From Thysanoteuthis rhombus (taxonomy: Eukaryota > Mollusca > Cephalopoda > Oegopsida > Thysanoteuthidae), in assembly GCA_963457665.1 (NCBI GenBank), contig OY735212.1, positions 18,274,747 through 18,338,746 of the forward strand: a stretch of 64,000 nt of DNA. The letters run 5' to 3'. This document shows positions 22,497 to 32,678 of this stretch, piece after piece; within the stretch, counting starts at the first letter, position 1; each line of letters begins with the position of its first letter. The position numbers and the translations under genes were made by a program. The notes under the pieces were generated by a model, which saw only the letters and a program-made list of their open reading frames with translations, did not search any database and had not been told where the DNA came from.

Positions 22497-22832
22497 TCAA
22501 AGGAGAACTGCTCCAGTTTCATTGTCCAACGAGTTAGGTATAGCTCCAGCTAATGCTGCTTTAACTTGAAGGATGTTCTTGGAATTGTGAGTCCAGCTTT
22601 CAAGGATGAGATAGAGGGGAGTTTTAGACCTTGTGGCTCCCTTAAGAGTATCTGCAAGTTTTTGTACTCCACATTTCACTTTTCCGGTATTAGAAACAAG
22701 ATCTTGTCCCACTGGAAATATCCTGTTTTCCTGGTCATCAACAAGATCTTCATTATTACAACTGTGGTTTAATACAACTTCATCAAACAATACCTTCGAT
22801 AACATATATACGCTCTCAGGTTTTGCATACAT
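22497..22832 (-). CDS. Unrecognised 111-codon open frame, probably a repeat remnant
   Basis: A minus-strand frame of 111 codons with normal amino-acid composition, unlike the low-complexity frames elsewhere. Internal motifs include SNTGKVKCGVQKLADTL (about residues 47-63) and ILQVKAALAGAIPNSLDN (about residues 87-104). The reading frame continues past the listed end as a plausible coding sequence until a stop. No signal peptide or membrane segment. I do not recognise the family; a transposon or captured gene fragment is possible. No promoter or splice structure can be defended. Confidence 0.25.
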   Translation of the reverse strand: MYAKPESVYMLSKVLFDEVVLNHSCNNEDLVDDQENRIFPVGQDLVSNTGKVKCGVQKLADTLKGATRSKTPLYLILESWTHNSKNILQVKAALAGAIPNSLDNETGAVLL

Positions 22833-23260
22833 TTACTGCTTCACTCGCCACTTGGAAACCTTTGTATTGTGGATGATAAGATATCTGACCTCACTTATAG
22901 AGCCACTCGCGCCAGAGATAGGAAAATGTCATCTCCTGGTTGATAAACCAATACAAATAAAGGTTTTAAAAGAATTATCATTGTCTTTCCCTTAAATGTG
23001 TTGTTTTTGTTTTTTTTCATTTGATACAATCTCTATGTTTGGGGATCTTTCACACAATCAAGCTAAAACTCTAATCTGCACGGAATGCAAATGTTTCCGC
23101 ATAAAAATGCAATTAGAACAAATTCTATTCTAATGCCTTGACTTCTATAGCTTTTTTTTCCAAAACTGGAATCCGAGAATAAAACAAAAAAAAAGGGAAC
23201 TTCTTTTTTTCCAAAATACGGAAATGAGCAGAGCACGTTCAAAAGTATTCTCTCCAAAGT
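22833..23260. other. Unassigned stretch ending in poly(T)
   Basis: No coding signal. A poly(T) of about 25 bases at 23268-23291 abuts the 5' edge of the next REP-A copy. Confidence 0.4.
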
Positions 23261-23291
23261 GTTTTTTTCTTTTTTTTTTTTTTTTTTTTTT

Positions 23292-23452
23292 GTAGAAACT
23301 GTGGACCCAAACTGTCAACCTTTGTTTCTTCAGTTTTTAAGTTGGTATCCCTGGCTGGCTATATAATTTTGCCCTGCGGTACTGGATGGGATAATGGAAA
23401 GTCTATAGTCTATAGTCTATATGTAATACATCGAAACATCTGTCTGTGGATG

Positions 23453-23540
<88 letters not shown>

Positions 23541-23705
23541 CACGAAGTTCAACTTACAATGTTACATTGTTACCTTAGTTTTGTTCACATTAGTAGAAAT
23601 TATTAAAATTTGAACTATTCAATGATTGCTGCCCATCAAAAGGCAAGAGAAATGGCTTATTCACTGATCACCCTTTTTTACGATTTTTCATCTTTTACCC
23701 CCGAA
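23292..23705 (+). repeat. REP-A copy 10, carrying a palindromic microsatellite
   Basis: The 5' edge TAGAAACTGTGGACCC and the block TTCAGTTTTTAAGTTGG are present. An (AC)(AT)(GT) microsatellite occupies 23451-23542. The core resumes at about 23548 (AGTTCAACTTACAATGT) through CATCAAAAGGCAAGAGAAAT and a TGATCACCC box. The 3' end is cut off by an RTE tail. Confidence 0.7.
23451..23542. repeat. Compound palindromic microsatellite (AC)n(AT)n(GT)n
   Basis: The tract opens TGACACACAC and closes GTGTGTGTCA with about 55 bp of AT repeats between, so it is a near-perfect palindrome of 92 bp able to extrude a cruciform. Confidence 0.95.
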
Positions 23706-24010
23706 AAGGCATCACAAGACAGTACAGTATATCAGAGGAAAAAACAGGAGTCAGATATATCATTAGGTCCATCGGAAAACTAAAATGGCAATGGGCAGGC
23801 CATGTTACAAGAATGTCAGAATGTGGACATCATGACTCACAATCTGGATTCCCAGAAATCATGTGCAAACAGCGGCCCGCTGAAAAAATGATGGCATACA
23901 CTGATCCAGAGATATTGGCATCACAAGACCCACTCTCATGAGAGTTTGGCAAATCCTTGGGAAGGTTCATGTCCAATGACGGACATTAAAAGGCTGATGA
24001 TGATAAAGAT
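23706..24010 (+). mobile_element. RTE-clade LINE, 5'-truncated copy i
   Basis: Homologous to the last 300 bp of the RTE family (CATCACAAGACAGTACAGTA, AAATGGCAATGGGCAGGCCA, GGAAGGTTCATGTCCAATGA), ending GGCTGATGATGATAAAG. Fused directly to the truncated REP-A copy 10. Confidence 0.8.
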
Positions 24011-24327
24011 ATAAGTTAATTCTAATGTCACATTTGATGGTTGCAAGATAGACATTTCGAAATCTACAGAGAGGAGTAGCTTCCAACAATGTTTGAACAC
24101 GCATTCCTCGTATCGTGTTCTTTGATCAAATTTCACGCTGCTTACATCAACAGTCAGAGTGTATCATATGAAACATTCATCTTGCAAATATTCATTTTTT
24201 CAACATAACCTCCTACCTGATCTGCTCACTTGATTCAGTGGTCAATATGCATAACAAATATCAAACGGAAAATTCCTTATCAAAATTCAGCTACATGCCG
24301 GAGTGCAAACTCAATGCTCCATCCCCA

Positions 24328-24330
<3 letters not shown>
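24011..24330. other. Unassigned stretch
   Basis: No recognisable feature before the long (TA)n tract. Confidence 0.4.

Positions 24331-24405
<75 letters not shown>
24331..24405. repeat. (TA)n microsatellite
   Basis: Uninterrupted TA tract of about 75 bp, directly adjoining the 3' end of the next RTE copy, where a (GAT)n tail would be expected. Confidence 0.95.
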
Positions 24406-24409
<4 letters not shown>

Positions 24410-25192
24410 CTTTTCACTGTTGGAAATAGACCTCATGATCTTGGGCATTACAAAGCCAATACTTTCTGAATGTGTCTAGTTCATCACGCTGTATATTCTG
24501 ATGACCACAGCTTCGAGAGTGATCGTAGGAGATTTGTTATATCTAGCGGTTGTCTGTTATTCCCAGTACATGACTAGCCCATTGCCATTTGAATTTTATG
24601 ATGGATTCTTTGATACCTTGAACTCCTATTTTTCCTAAAAAAAGAATGTGCTGTTTTGTGATCTATCCATGTGAGGTTGAGCACGATTCTCCCATGTGTA
24701 CGTTGCATGCTTCTAAGTTTGAGGGCTAATCTTTTGGTTAGGGTTCCATATTTCCGCTCCATCGGTGGTTATCGCATCAGTTGTATGCACTTCTTTAGGG
24801 AACAAATGGGATTTTCTTGTTCTCTAAGGTTGAGCTCATTCTACCTGAGGGGTTCTTCTTCAGGTTGATTTCTTTTTCTTTTGAGTATTCCACGGAGATA
24901 TGTTGTTTCGCGGGTGGTCTCTTTATTGAATCCGAACAGCGATGGATTGTTGAGAGACGAGGACTTTGGATCCTCGTGGGTTGATATGTAGTGCGCCAGG
25001 GTTTTATAAGGGGCGTCGGAGGAAGTGACGTTTTGGATATCTTGCTAAAGGAAGAGTTTCGTACTTAATTCCTAACTAAAAGAATAGGGGGCACTATAGT
25101 TGTTTTAGGAAGATGCAGTGGTCTACCTTATCTACTTCTGTGTTTTCAATTTTTATCGTTGTGTCTTTATCTTCAACATGTTTGTTGTACCC
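24406..25192 (-). mobile_element. RTE-clade LINE, 5'-truncated copy j, split by an LTR-like insert
   Basis: The minus strand shows KLRSMQRTHGRIVLNLTWID and other C-terminal RTE blocks up to 24906. The homology resumes at 25099 (TTGTTTTAGGAAGATGCAGT, then AACATGTTTGTTGTA). The interruption 24907-25098 is unrelated to RTE and is flanked by GTTGT on both sides. Stops in all frames. Confidence 0.8.
24907..25098 (+). mobile_element. LTR-like insert (possible solo LTR) inside RTE
   Basis: A 192-bp insert bounded by GTTGT (24902-24906 and 25099-25103). It contains a TATA-like GTTTTATAAGGGG at about 25001. Its last 75 bp, from GTGACGTTTTGGATATCTTG through CTTAATTCCTAACTAAAAG, match on the opposite strand the terminal 75 bp of the Gypsy fragment at 28718-28795. 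It therefore fits a solo LTR, although a canonical TG...CA border is not clear. Confidence 0.55.
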
Positions 25193-25527
25193 CATATATC
25201 TATGTATGTGTGTGTGTGTATTCATATGTAGAGATAGATACAAATATAGATATTTTCCTATATCCATTTGTTTACCAAGCTTCGCTTGATTTAGCACCTG
25301 CCATCGTAGTAGGAGTATTTAGGGAAGATCAAATTTATTATACTTACAAATTCATCTATGAGATAAGCTTGAAAGCTATCAAGTTACGATAAGCACCTTA
25401 CGTTCCATAAAGAGAGAGATCGAGAAAATGTATAAATATTTACATACATATCAATACCAACACATTGTTTAAATTAGCATATGCAAATTCATCAACGTAT
25501 AAACACACATTGAAAAATGTAGCATAT
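25193..25527. other. Unassigned stretch
   Basis: Short (GT)n at about 25207; nothing else recognised. Confidence 0.4.
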
Positions 25528-25975
25528 ATACAGTAAGCATGCAACAAATCTCGATATAAAAGATTTTAGATATAACGAAATCGTGGAACATTTTGAGCTG
25601 ACTGAGAATTTTTCGCAACAAGATTCGATGAATACAATGAACATATGGACATGACAAATTTTCTTTCGATTTACCGAACGAAATTCGATAAATGGGACAA
25701 ACACTTGGACCATATAAATTTGGCGAACACGTTGACCATAACAAACTTCCTTTTTATTCACAGAACAATGTAAGGTAAGGTGAAAAATAGAACAAGGGCG
25801 ACCATACCATTTTTGGATTTGCCGAACAATGTTCATTGAAAGCTGCGAGCTACCAAACTAACTTCTTTTCTTGTTCATCTAACAAGGGGTAGCCATCGGG
25901 TATAACAAACTTCCGGCTTTAATGACCACCCTCCCCCCAATCAGTCCGTTATAGTAGGATTTACAGTACATATAC
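25528..25975. mobile_element. Pogo/Tigger-like MITE with internal repeats
   Basis: The left end starts TACAGTAAGCATG and continues ATCTCGATATAAAAGATTTT then GATATAACGAA. The right end reads on the minus strand TACTGTAAATCCTACTATAA then CGGAC. This CAGT...TATAACG pattern is typical of pogo-type MITE ends. Internally a motif of the form CCGAAC-AAATTCGATAAATG then GGACAAACACTTGGACCATA recurs in degenerate form. No transposase. Confidence 0.55.
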
Positions 25976-26542
25976 ATGGGTGTTTCTCACCTACATATGT
26001 TCATAAAGTCAGAGAATAAGTGTGTATCAAGCAGTGTTTTAATTCGTTTTTTTTTATATATATATTTTGCTTGTGTATTCATGAAGCGAAAAAATATTTA
26101 ATGTTTTATTCTTCCTTTATATTTCCCAGTTCTTTGTCTCCTTATCCTATCTTCTCTTTCATCTACCGTTGAACTCAGTAAAGTCAATCATCGTTATTAC
26201 TGCAAATGATTTCAACTCATACAGTTCACAGTTTCATGAAAATTGTCAATCATTCTTTAGACTTGAAAAAATATCGTCAATCAATTACCATATCATTACC
26301 CCTAATGGGACCCAAACACACATCGAACATTGCTCGACATCTTCTCTCCTCTCTTTAAGCAAACGACTCGCATACAAACCCAACTAATTCCGCGAGACAC
26401 AAAATCACCAAAACACAGAATGAAAATAACAAAACTACTAATAAAGAAATACTTAAAGAATCAAGAGTTCACAAGAGAAGGTTCTTCCTGTCAAATTGAG
26501 TTATTGGCTACAAATAATACCAAACGGCAAACAATAATATAA
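25976..26542. other. Unassigned AT-rich stretch
   Basis: No coding or repeat homology is seen; includes a short TATATATATATT at about 26056. Confidence 0.4.
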
Positions 26543-27015
26543 AACAGGTCTGGTTAGTCACTCAAAAAAAACATCATGGGACCAACGTTTTTTTTCTGGC
26601 GGCATGCAGTTTGGAGGTGATAAACTAGAAAATTGGAAAAGGGGTGATCAATAAATAAGTTACCTCTCTTCTTTTTTGTTCGACGGTGATCATTTAAAAA
26701 GTCTGAATTTTTAAAAAAAACTAAAAAAAAAAAACGAGTGTGAATGCAGCTGGACCCAAACTAAGGGATCAATTTAACATAGACTTAAATCTAGAATTGA
26801 ACCCTCCATTAAAAAAAAAAAGGTTTAAGGGGGGCTTTTCAAAGAACAAACAAATTTAGACATAATAAGGGGTAACTGTTTAAATGTTCAGCCCTCTGGC
26901 TCCATTGGTGCAGCCTGTATTCAAGATTCATGCATGCGTAGCCAGCCAGACAGACCAACTCAAAAACTGAGGAAATCTGTGTTGACAGTTTTGGTTGACG
27001 CTTTCTAATAAAGGA
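26543..27015 (-). repeat. REP-A copy 11
   Basis: Full-length, minus. AACAGGTCTGGTTAGTCACT at the left edge; at the right GCCAGCCAGACAGACC, CTGTGTTGACAGTTTTGG and GACGCTTTCTAA. The centre carries poly(A) expansions at about 26712-26730 and 26812. Confidence 0.8.
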
Positions 27016-27222
27016 GATAGAAAAATAGGAAATAAGTTTATTTCAATCGAGCTTTTTTGTGACTTCTTGAATAAATAATTTGTATTTTTCTTTTCTTCCC
27101 TTTCTTCTTTCTTTCCCATTTTTCTTTAAGGCTTTTCTCTCCTGACTTCGCCATTCCGTTTCTCAATTCTGAGATTAAATTGCCGGCCTGAAAAAATTAT
27201 TCATTTCGTAGGAAAAGGTTTT

Positions 27223-27705
27223 GGAATAATGAATAGGTGTTAGAATTGTCTACAATTGAATACAGGCATCTCCCGTTGAAACGCGCGAGTTGGGGTCCAA
27301 GAGTGATAAAACCACGTCACAACCAAGCCACGATCATAATAGATACGTTGAAGATGAATCTAGATATTTTGGAATTTAGCAATTTTGTTGCTAGAATGAT
27401 ATTTTGGCGTTCACCATCCACACCTGCTATAATACGAACCTGGCAATAACAAATTCATCTTATGGGATGAGTTTTGAAATAATGAAAAGGTGTTAGTTGA
27501 TTTATCTACTATTGATTCCAGACATCCGTCATCATAATGTGGATGTTCAGATCCGAGAAAAAAAAGCCTTGTTACAACCTAACCACGATCATTATTGCTA
27601 TTTTCTGCTAAATATAGCATCCAGAGCTAAATCTAGCTATTTTGTAGCTAGATTAATATTTCATTTTTTACCATGCATGCTATAACAGGAACCATACTAT
27701 AATAG
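27223..27705 (+). repeat. Tandem pair of pogo/Tigger-like MITE units
   Basis: Two units (about 27223-27450 and 27475-27705) share ATGAA-AGGTGTTAG, ACAACC-A-CCACGATCAT, TTTGTTGCTAGA / TTTGTAGCTAGA and GCTATAA blocks. The first starts ACAGGCATCTCCCGTTGAAA, resembling pogo/Tigger termini. Divergence between the units is substantial. Confidence 0.5.
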
Positions 27706-27772
27706 ATTGCATTATAAAGAGGGGTCTAATTTTTCTCTATGTATGTTTTTACTTCTCTCCTTTTCTGAAGAG

Positions 27773-28717
27773 TTCATCATTATCGTTTTTTTAATCGTCC
27801 ATCGTTGGACATGGACCTTCCCCAGGATTCAAACCACCTCTCATTGTCCTGTTCGTCCCGCTATCTCTTATTTGGCCGGCCTCTGTTCCTCATTTGATCT
27901 CTGGGGATGCATGTCCATCTATTGTCTGCCATCCTTGCAACATGACCAGCCCATTGCCATTGGAGTTTCTTATTGGACTCTAGGATGTCTCAGATTCGTG
28001 TTTTTCATATACTGTGCTGTTTTGCGATCTCTCCATGGAATGTTGAACATGATTCTCTCATATGCACGTTGTATGGTTCTCAGTTTGCGGGTTAGTCTCT
28101 TGGTTGGGTTCCAGGTTCCAGTTCCATAGGCAACTATCGAGAGTATGCGCTGGTTGTATACCATTCTTTTAAGAATGTTATTTTCTTGTTCTTGAAGGTT
28201 GAGCTTGTTCTATTGAAGACTTGTTGTCCTAGAGGTATTCACTGCTTGATTTTTCTTCTTCTGAGACTTTCGTGGAGAGTTGTTGTCCTTGGAAGATGTA
28301 ATGGTCAACTTTCTTCGGCTCTGCCTTTTTGATTTTGATTGCTTTGTCTTTGTCCTCAACATGTTTGTTGTACATGATACTCGTTTTTGCTGAAGCTCAT
28401 GAGGAAGCCAACTTTCTTGCTTTCTTCATTTAGTGAGAGATCATGAGGGTTCTAAACAAAGACGATATTGTCAGCAAAACTAAGGTTACTTGTGTATTCG
28501 CTGTCTGTTTTGATTTCTTTGTGTTCCCAGTCTAGGTTTCAGAAGATCATCTCAAGGCTTGCTGTGAAGAGTTTGAGTGAGATGGTATCACCTTGTCTCA
28601 CTCCTTCTTTTTAGTTGAAAGAACTCAGAGCTTCTATGTAGCTTGTTGAAGGAACTGCTGTGTTTATAGATACGTTTCTGTACTCTAACATTCATTGGAA
28701 CTACACCTTGTTGTACT
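27773..28717 (-). mobile_element. RTE-clade LINE copy k, 3' part
   Basis: The minus strand runs from the 3' end (CATCATTATCG at 27773, TCGTTGGACATGGACC) through NQRILSIVAYGTGTWNPTKR and KLRTIQRAYERIMFNIPWRD into the RT fingers/palm region at 28400-28700, including a GATACCATCTCACTCAAA region upstream of the catalytic box. At 28718 it is cut by a Gypsy fragment. A further RTE piece follows at 29445-29605, so this copy also lost about 600 bp of RT. Many stops. Confidence 0.8.
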
Positions 28718-29433
28718 TGTAGCATCCCCTATACTTTTAGTTAGGAATTAAATGCAAAACCCTTCTTTTAGCTAAATATCGAAAACATCACTTGCGTATG
28801 ACATCAGTCTTTTCAGGGAGAAGAGAAACACCAGCGGCACTAATCCTGTGTCCTAAGAAATCTGTATCAGATTTTTCGAACCGACACTTTATCGGATTAA
28901 TAACAACCCTGTATTACTTGTAACGTTCCAAAGCCTGTTGTAAATGTACTGTGTTCTTCATGGGATTGAACTGGCTATCATAACATCGTCAATGTATGAA
29001 AAACTGTTGTTCAGCCCATGTAGAACTCAGTTCATGAAACGTTTCTAAGTCCAAAAGGAACGCGTAGAAACTCGAATAGACCTAAAGGTGTCGTTCGGTA
29101 TGTCAGTGGGTTCCACCGGAATCTGATGATATCCCCGAATTGAATCGGTTTTAGAGAAAATCGTCTTTCCTTGAAACGTGACGTCATGTAAATGTGGAAG
29201 GGGATATCTATCTGGCTGAGTAACAAAATTCAAGGCACGATAATCACTGCATGCGCGCCAAGTGCTGCCTTTTTCCCAAGCCATGTGGAGTGGGGAAACC
29301 CAACTGCTTTGAAATGGACAAATGATGTCAAGCTTAAGTATTTGGTCGAATTCCAGCTTCGTAGCTTTTAGCTTTTCGATATCTAGCAGGTAGAAGGGTT
29401 TCGTAACGAAAAGTATAGGGAGCGCTACTTACA
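28718..29433 (-). mobile_element. Gypsy/Ty3 LTR retrotransposon fragment (RT domain fused to LTR end)
   Basis: On the minus strand the pol RT domain is clear: EKLKATKLEFDQILKLDI at about 29310-29365, SPLHMAWEKGSTW, RACSDYRALNFVTQPDRYP, FSKTDSIRGYHQIP, FEFLRVPFGLRN, the catalytic box SYIDDVM at about 28985-29003, and FLGHRISAAGVSLLPEKTD at about 28805-28860. A frameshift falls near 29090. Right after this the sequence passes into about 75 bp matching the end of the LTR-like insert at 24907-25098, stopping at TGTAGCATCCCC (minus-strand GGGGATGCTACA). Integrase, RNase H, gag and the remaining LTR are absent, so this is an internally deleted remnant that cannot transpose. Confidence 0.8.
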
Positions 29434-29444
29434 ATTGCGTCAAT

Positions 29445-29605
29445 GACATTTTTTCTGTGTCCTTTGTTTGATGGAAAAGAGGTCTTTGTAAGATGTTTTG
29501 GCACATTCAACAATTCAGTCACTAGTTATTTACCTTCTTCCTGTATCGATTTTACCATAAGTTTTGAAGCCCCTACGTTTTTTGAGAATGCTTTCAATCG
29601 TCAAA
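29445..29605 (-). mobile_element. RTE-clade LINE copy k, 5' part
   Basis: Nucleotide homology to the region between endonuclease and RT of the main RTE copy (CTAGTTATTTACCTTCTTCC and AGTTTTGAAGCCCCTACGTT, against 57090-57180). Together with 27773-28717 it brackets the Gypsy fragment. Confidence 0.7.
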
Positions 29606-30553
29606 GGTCAACTTTGGTTTGTCTTTTAACTACAGAGTAAGCTGGATAATAATAGTTCATTTTGAGGACTGCTTGCTTTCTCAGCTGTTGAAAAGGAGGT
29701 GTAATATATGTGAGTTGCTTATATGCATAGTTTTTTTTTTTTAAGAAATAGGTAGAAAAGATAAGTTGATTGCTTTTTGATGAACTCTTAAATTCTTGAA
29801 CTGCTTGAAACTGACAGCGGAACTCTCCACTAAATAGAATAGAAAAAAAGGAAAGCTTCTGTGAACTGAACAAATGAAAAAGAAATTAATCTACTAATGG
29901 TCAAAGGAAGATGATTCCCATAAGTTATTTCCCCTAATATTGACATCCAACTTTTTATATGAATTAAAGTGTTAATTAGATGTTAACACCTAATTTCAAT
30001 GATTGGGTCCGTTTAGCTCAAGGTAGGTCGGCTTGCATTAAGCGAGTGATGACTATTTTCCATTTGCTTTTTACTTTTATTGCTGTGAATAGACTCTACG
30101 CAAACCTCCTACTAATTTCACAGAAAATAATTTGATTGGTTGAAAAATGTCAATTTGAAATTTGATCTTAGTACTTAATGAACTCAGCTTCAAAGTCAAG
30201 GGTGATAACTCATTACAGTAATGACTTTCAGGAAAAAAAGTAACAATAACCAAAGAGAATATGAAGCCAGATTATTGATTTGATTTTATTTATATCATAT
30301 TTAAATCATAAGAGAGGCATGTACCCCAAACCTCCTATTGGACAAGCATGGGGAATACAAAGTAAGGCCTGACTGACGGACAGAAAAATGGAGTACCATG
30401 GTTTACTAAGGGGTTAAGGGGTTAAGGGGTTTTAAGATGCTTAACCTGGAAAGAAACTTGAATTACATGGATCATAGGGAAGAGATTCTCATTGAGATGA
30501 ACAAAAATTAACATTTATAAGTTAAAAAAAGAAATCTCAGAAATAAACAACAA
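29606..30553. other. Unassigned stretch
   Basis: No coding signal. A small GGGTTAAGGGGTTAAGGGGTT triplet repeat lies at about 30411-30431. Confidence 0.4.
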
Positions 30554-30656
30554 CATTGATCACCCCTTTTCAAATTTTTTGATTGATCATTCCAAACAAG
30601 GCGTGATGCCAAAAAGGGTCATGTGGCAGTTTCTATTGAGTAATTAACCAGACCTG
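30554..30656 (+). repeat. REP-A copy 12, 3' end only
   Basis: Only the last 100 bp: ATTGATCACCCCTTTTC, TTGATTGATCATTCC, ATGTGGCAGTTTCTATTGAG and TTAACCAGACCTGT. Confidence 0.7.
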
Positions 30657-30879
30657 TGTCTTATTTTATTACATTAAATTAAGTAAGAATATTATCTTAT
30701 CGAATCAGCAGCAGCAGCAGCGGCAGCTTTTTAACATATATTGTTAGATACAGACCTTCCCAGCATGGGCATAGCGGTGATGAAAGCACAACTACATTGG
30801 CAAAACTAAGCAAGGGACGTAATTCATTTTAATATGTCAGCCCGTCAGTAGAGATGAAAAATCATACATATAGTGGTTC

Positions 30880-31150
30880 TTATTAAATGAGGAACTAGTG
30901 TCCTCATCTTGATTGTTATTGTCTCAAATGTTTTATCCCCCGGCTTTCTCTTGGTACCTTTCATAATTGGTAACCGTCTTGGAATCTTGAACCAAACACT
31001 TTATTCAATGCACAGGAAGAGATAGTTCTAATTCTGATGTCCAAGCAAGAGGATACCAATTGGATCAGTTGAATCTTTTTGGTAAATTCATCCTTGCAAT
31101 GTCACTTGACTGACTTTTCCACTGAACGTGAGTTCAATTCATTGGTCAGG
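30880..31150 (+). repeat. REP-D copy 2 (uninterrupted)
   Basis: Matches REP-D copy 1 on both sides of the RTE insertion there; the junction reads AAATTCATCCTTGCAATGTC at about 31083 and so represents the empty site. No coding potential. Confidence 0.65.
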
Positions 31151-31404
31151 CTGTGTCTGAGAGTCATAGACTCTGGTTCTGCAGATGTAGAGATCTGAAA
31201 TTTATTCCATCTGGCTGAAACAATGAAACATTAGTTAACACCATAAAGACAAGAGCATTATCAGAAATAACCATTTCTACATAGAGGAAGAAACCATCAG
31301 GGCCCCTGAGAGGGGGGTGCAGCTGATGCTGAAAATTGATTAGAGATTTTCATTGTATGACATATGATCTGTGTAATTGATAAAGGCAGAATAAAATCTC
31401 TTTC

Positions 31405-31410
31405 TCTCTC

Positions 31411-31451
<41 letters not shown>

Positions 31452-31452
31452 G
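31405..31452. repeat. (TC)(TA)n microsatellite
   Basis: CTCTCTCTC then a TA tract of about 40 bp with one TATG interruption. Confidence 0.9.
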
Positions 31453-31544
31453 GGATAATTGTAGAGACAATATATTTGGAAACATATTTTGGTCGTACCG
31501 GAATTAACTCAGTACCAAATTGAACAGTGTAAAAATAAAGAAAA

Positions 31545-31618
31545 TGAGCGCCATGGGGGACTCAAACCCAAGAGCAATCTTAACACAATTCTGCTCTACC
31601 AACTGAGCTAACAGCACC
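31545..31618 (-). repeat. tRNA-derived SINE head or tRNA pseudogene
   Basis: Best tRNA-like sequence in the window. On the minus strand it starts GGTGCTG, has a textbook D-arm AGCTCAGTTGGTAGAGC (A-box) and a T-arm GGGTTTGAGTCCC (B-box), and ends TGGCGCT. All seven acceptor positions can pair, three or four of them as G-T. The length is 74 nt. The anticodon arm is poorly paired, so no amino-acid identity is assigned. Downstream on the minus strand CATTTTCTTTATTTTTAC resembles a SINE body. Confidence 0.6.
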
Positions 31619-31683
31619 TTTGGTAAGCTGGAGTTTCAAAATAGCACACCACAAATCTCTATACATCCACTATTTCCAATATG

Positions 31684-31938
31684 TCATCGCAGTCAATAAT
31701 TGAACAACTGTATTTCTGGAGAATCTAGATGGCCAAAAAAAAACATCAAAAAAGCCTTTTTTCCAAAAATTGAAAAATACATTTTTAGAGGGTGTATAGT
31801 GGAGTTCTGATACCAATTTCCAAATCTTTAAACAAAACAGTATGGCCAGGAGTGCTGGAACACTCAAAGAAACAAACAATCTCATGCATATATAAAAAGG
31901 AAAGAACCTTTTACCTCTATTGGTGGCTACAGTTATCC
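31684..31938 (-). repeat. REP-C copy 2, internally deleted
   Basis: Minus-orientation match to 6585-7000: CAGTATGGCCAGGAGTGCTG, AAGGAAAGAACC, and AGAATCTAGATGG near the left, with about 130 bp of the family missing. Confidence 0.6.
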
Positions 31939-32195
31939 AACCATTGCTAAAATGTCAGACAATTACTTTACAAGCAAAAAATGTATGTGTTCCAGTATTT
32001 ATGAGCAAGTTTCTTAATTTAGGGCCCCTTTGTAACATATGCTACAGGCCCCAGACTAGCTTAATCCACCATTGTTTCTACTCTATTTTCTGCCATTTTG
32101 AATTTTAATTCTCATTTCATTTTCCTTTCTATACAACCATGGCTGACCCTAGATATCCTAGTGCCCCGGGCAGGTTGAACTTTTGGGCCCTCTCT

Positions 32196-32665
32196 CTAAA
32201 GAAGAAGAAATCAAGCGAAGAATCACTCTAGGTTGGCAAGCTTTCAGCAGAGCCAGCTCGACCGTCAAGAAAAGAGAAAATTCCATTATTCCTAAAAAGA
32301 AAGGTGAGCGACCAATGCCTCCTCCCAATATTCACCTACGGTACTAAAACATGGAACCTAACCAAAAGATTAACACTCAAATTCAGAAACATGGAATGTT
32401 CACAATTATGCTCAACATCACATGGAGAGATCACAAGACAGCACAATACTTAGAATGTTAGACAACAGCAGGACATCACAAATCACAACACTGATCCCCA
32501 GAGATCATATGCAAAACTGTGGCCGGTAAAATATAAGATCACAGGACAAACTGGACAAATTCAGAAATATTTGGCCCCTTGACTCCCATGATAAAGAGGT
32601 CTAGCAAATCTTGGGAAAGTCTATGTCCAATGATAAATGCTAAAAGACTGATGGTGATGAAAGTG
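32196..32665 (+). mobile_element. RTE-clade LINE, 5'-truncated copy l
   Basis: Starts at AAGAAGAAATCAAGCGAAGA and runs through GGCAAGCTTTCAGCAGAGCC, CACATGGAGAGATCACAAGA, an internal deletion of the WAGHV block and GTCTATGTCCAATGATAAAT, ending in GATGGTGATGA. Stops in all frames. A TGCCCCGGGCAGG segment just upstream may be another MITE edge. Confidence 0.8.
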
Positions 32666-32678
32666 TAGTATTCATCTA

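Noticed and set aside
23268..23291. Poly(T) at the REP-A copy 10 edge as evidence that REP-A is a poly(A)-tailed retroposon
   Set aside because: Other complete REP-A copies lack a homopolymer at this edge.
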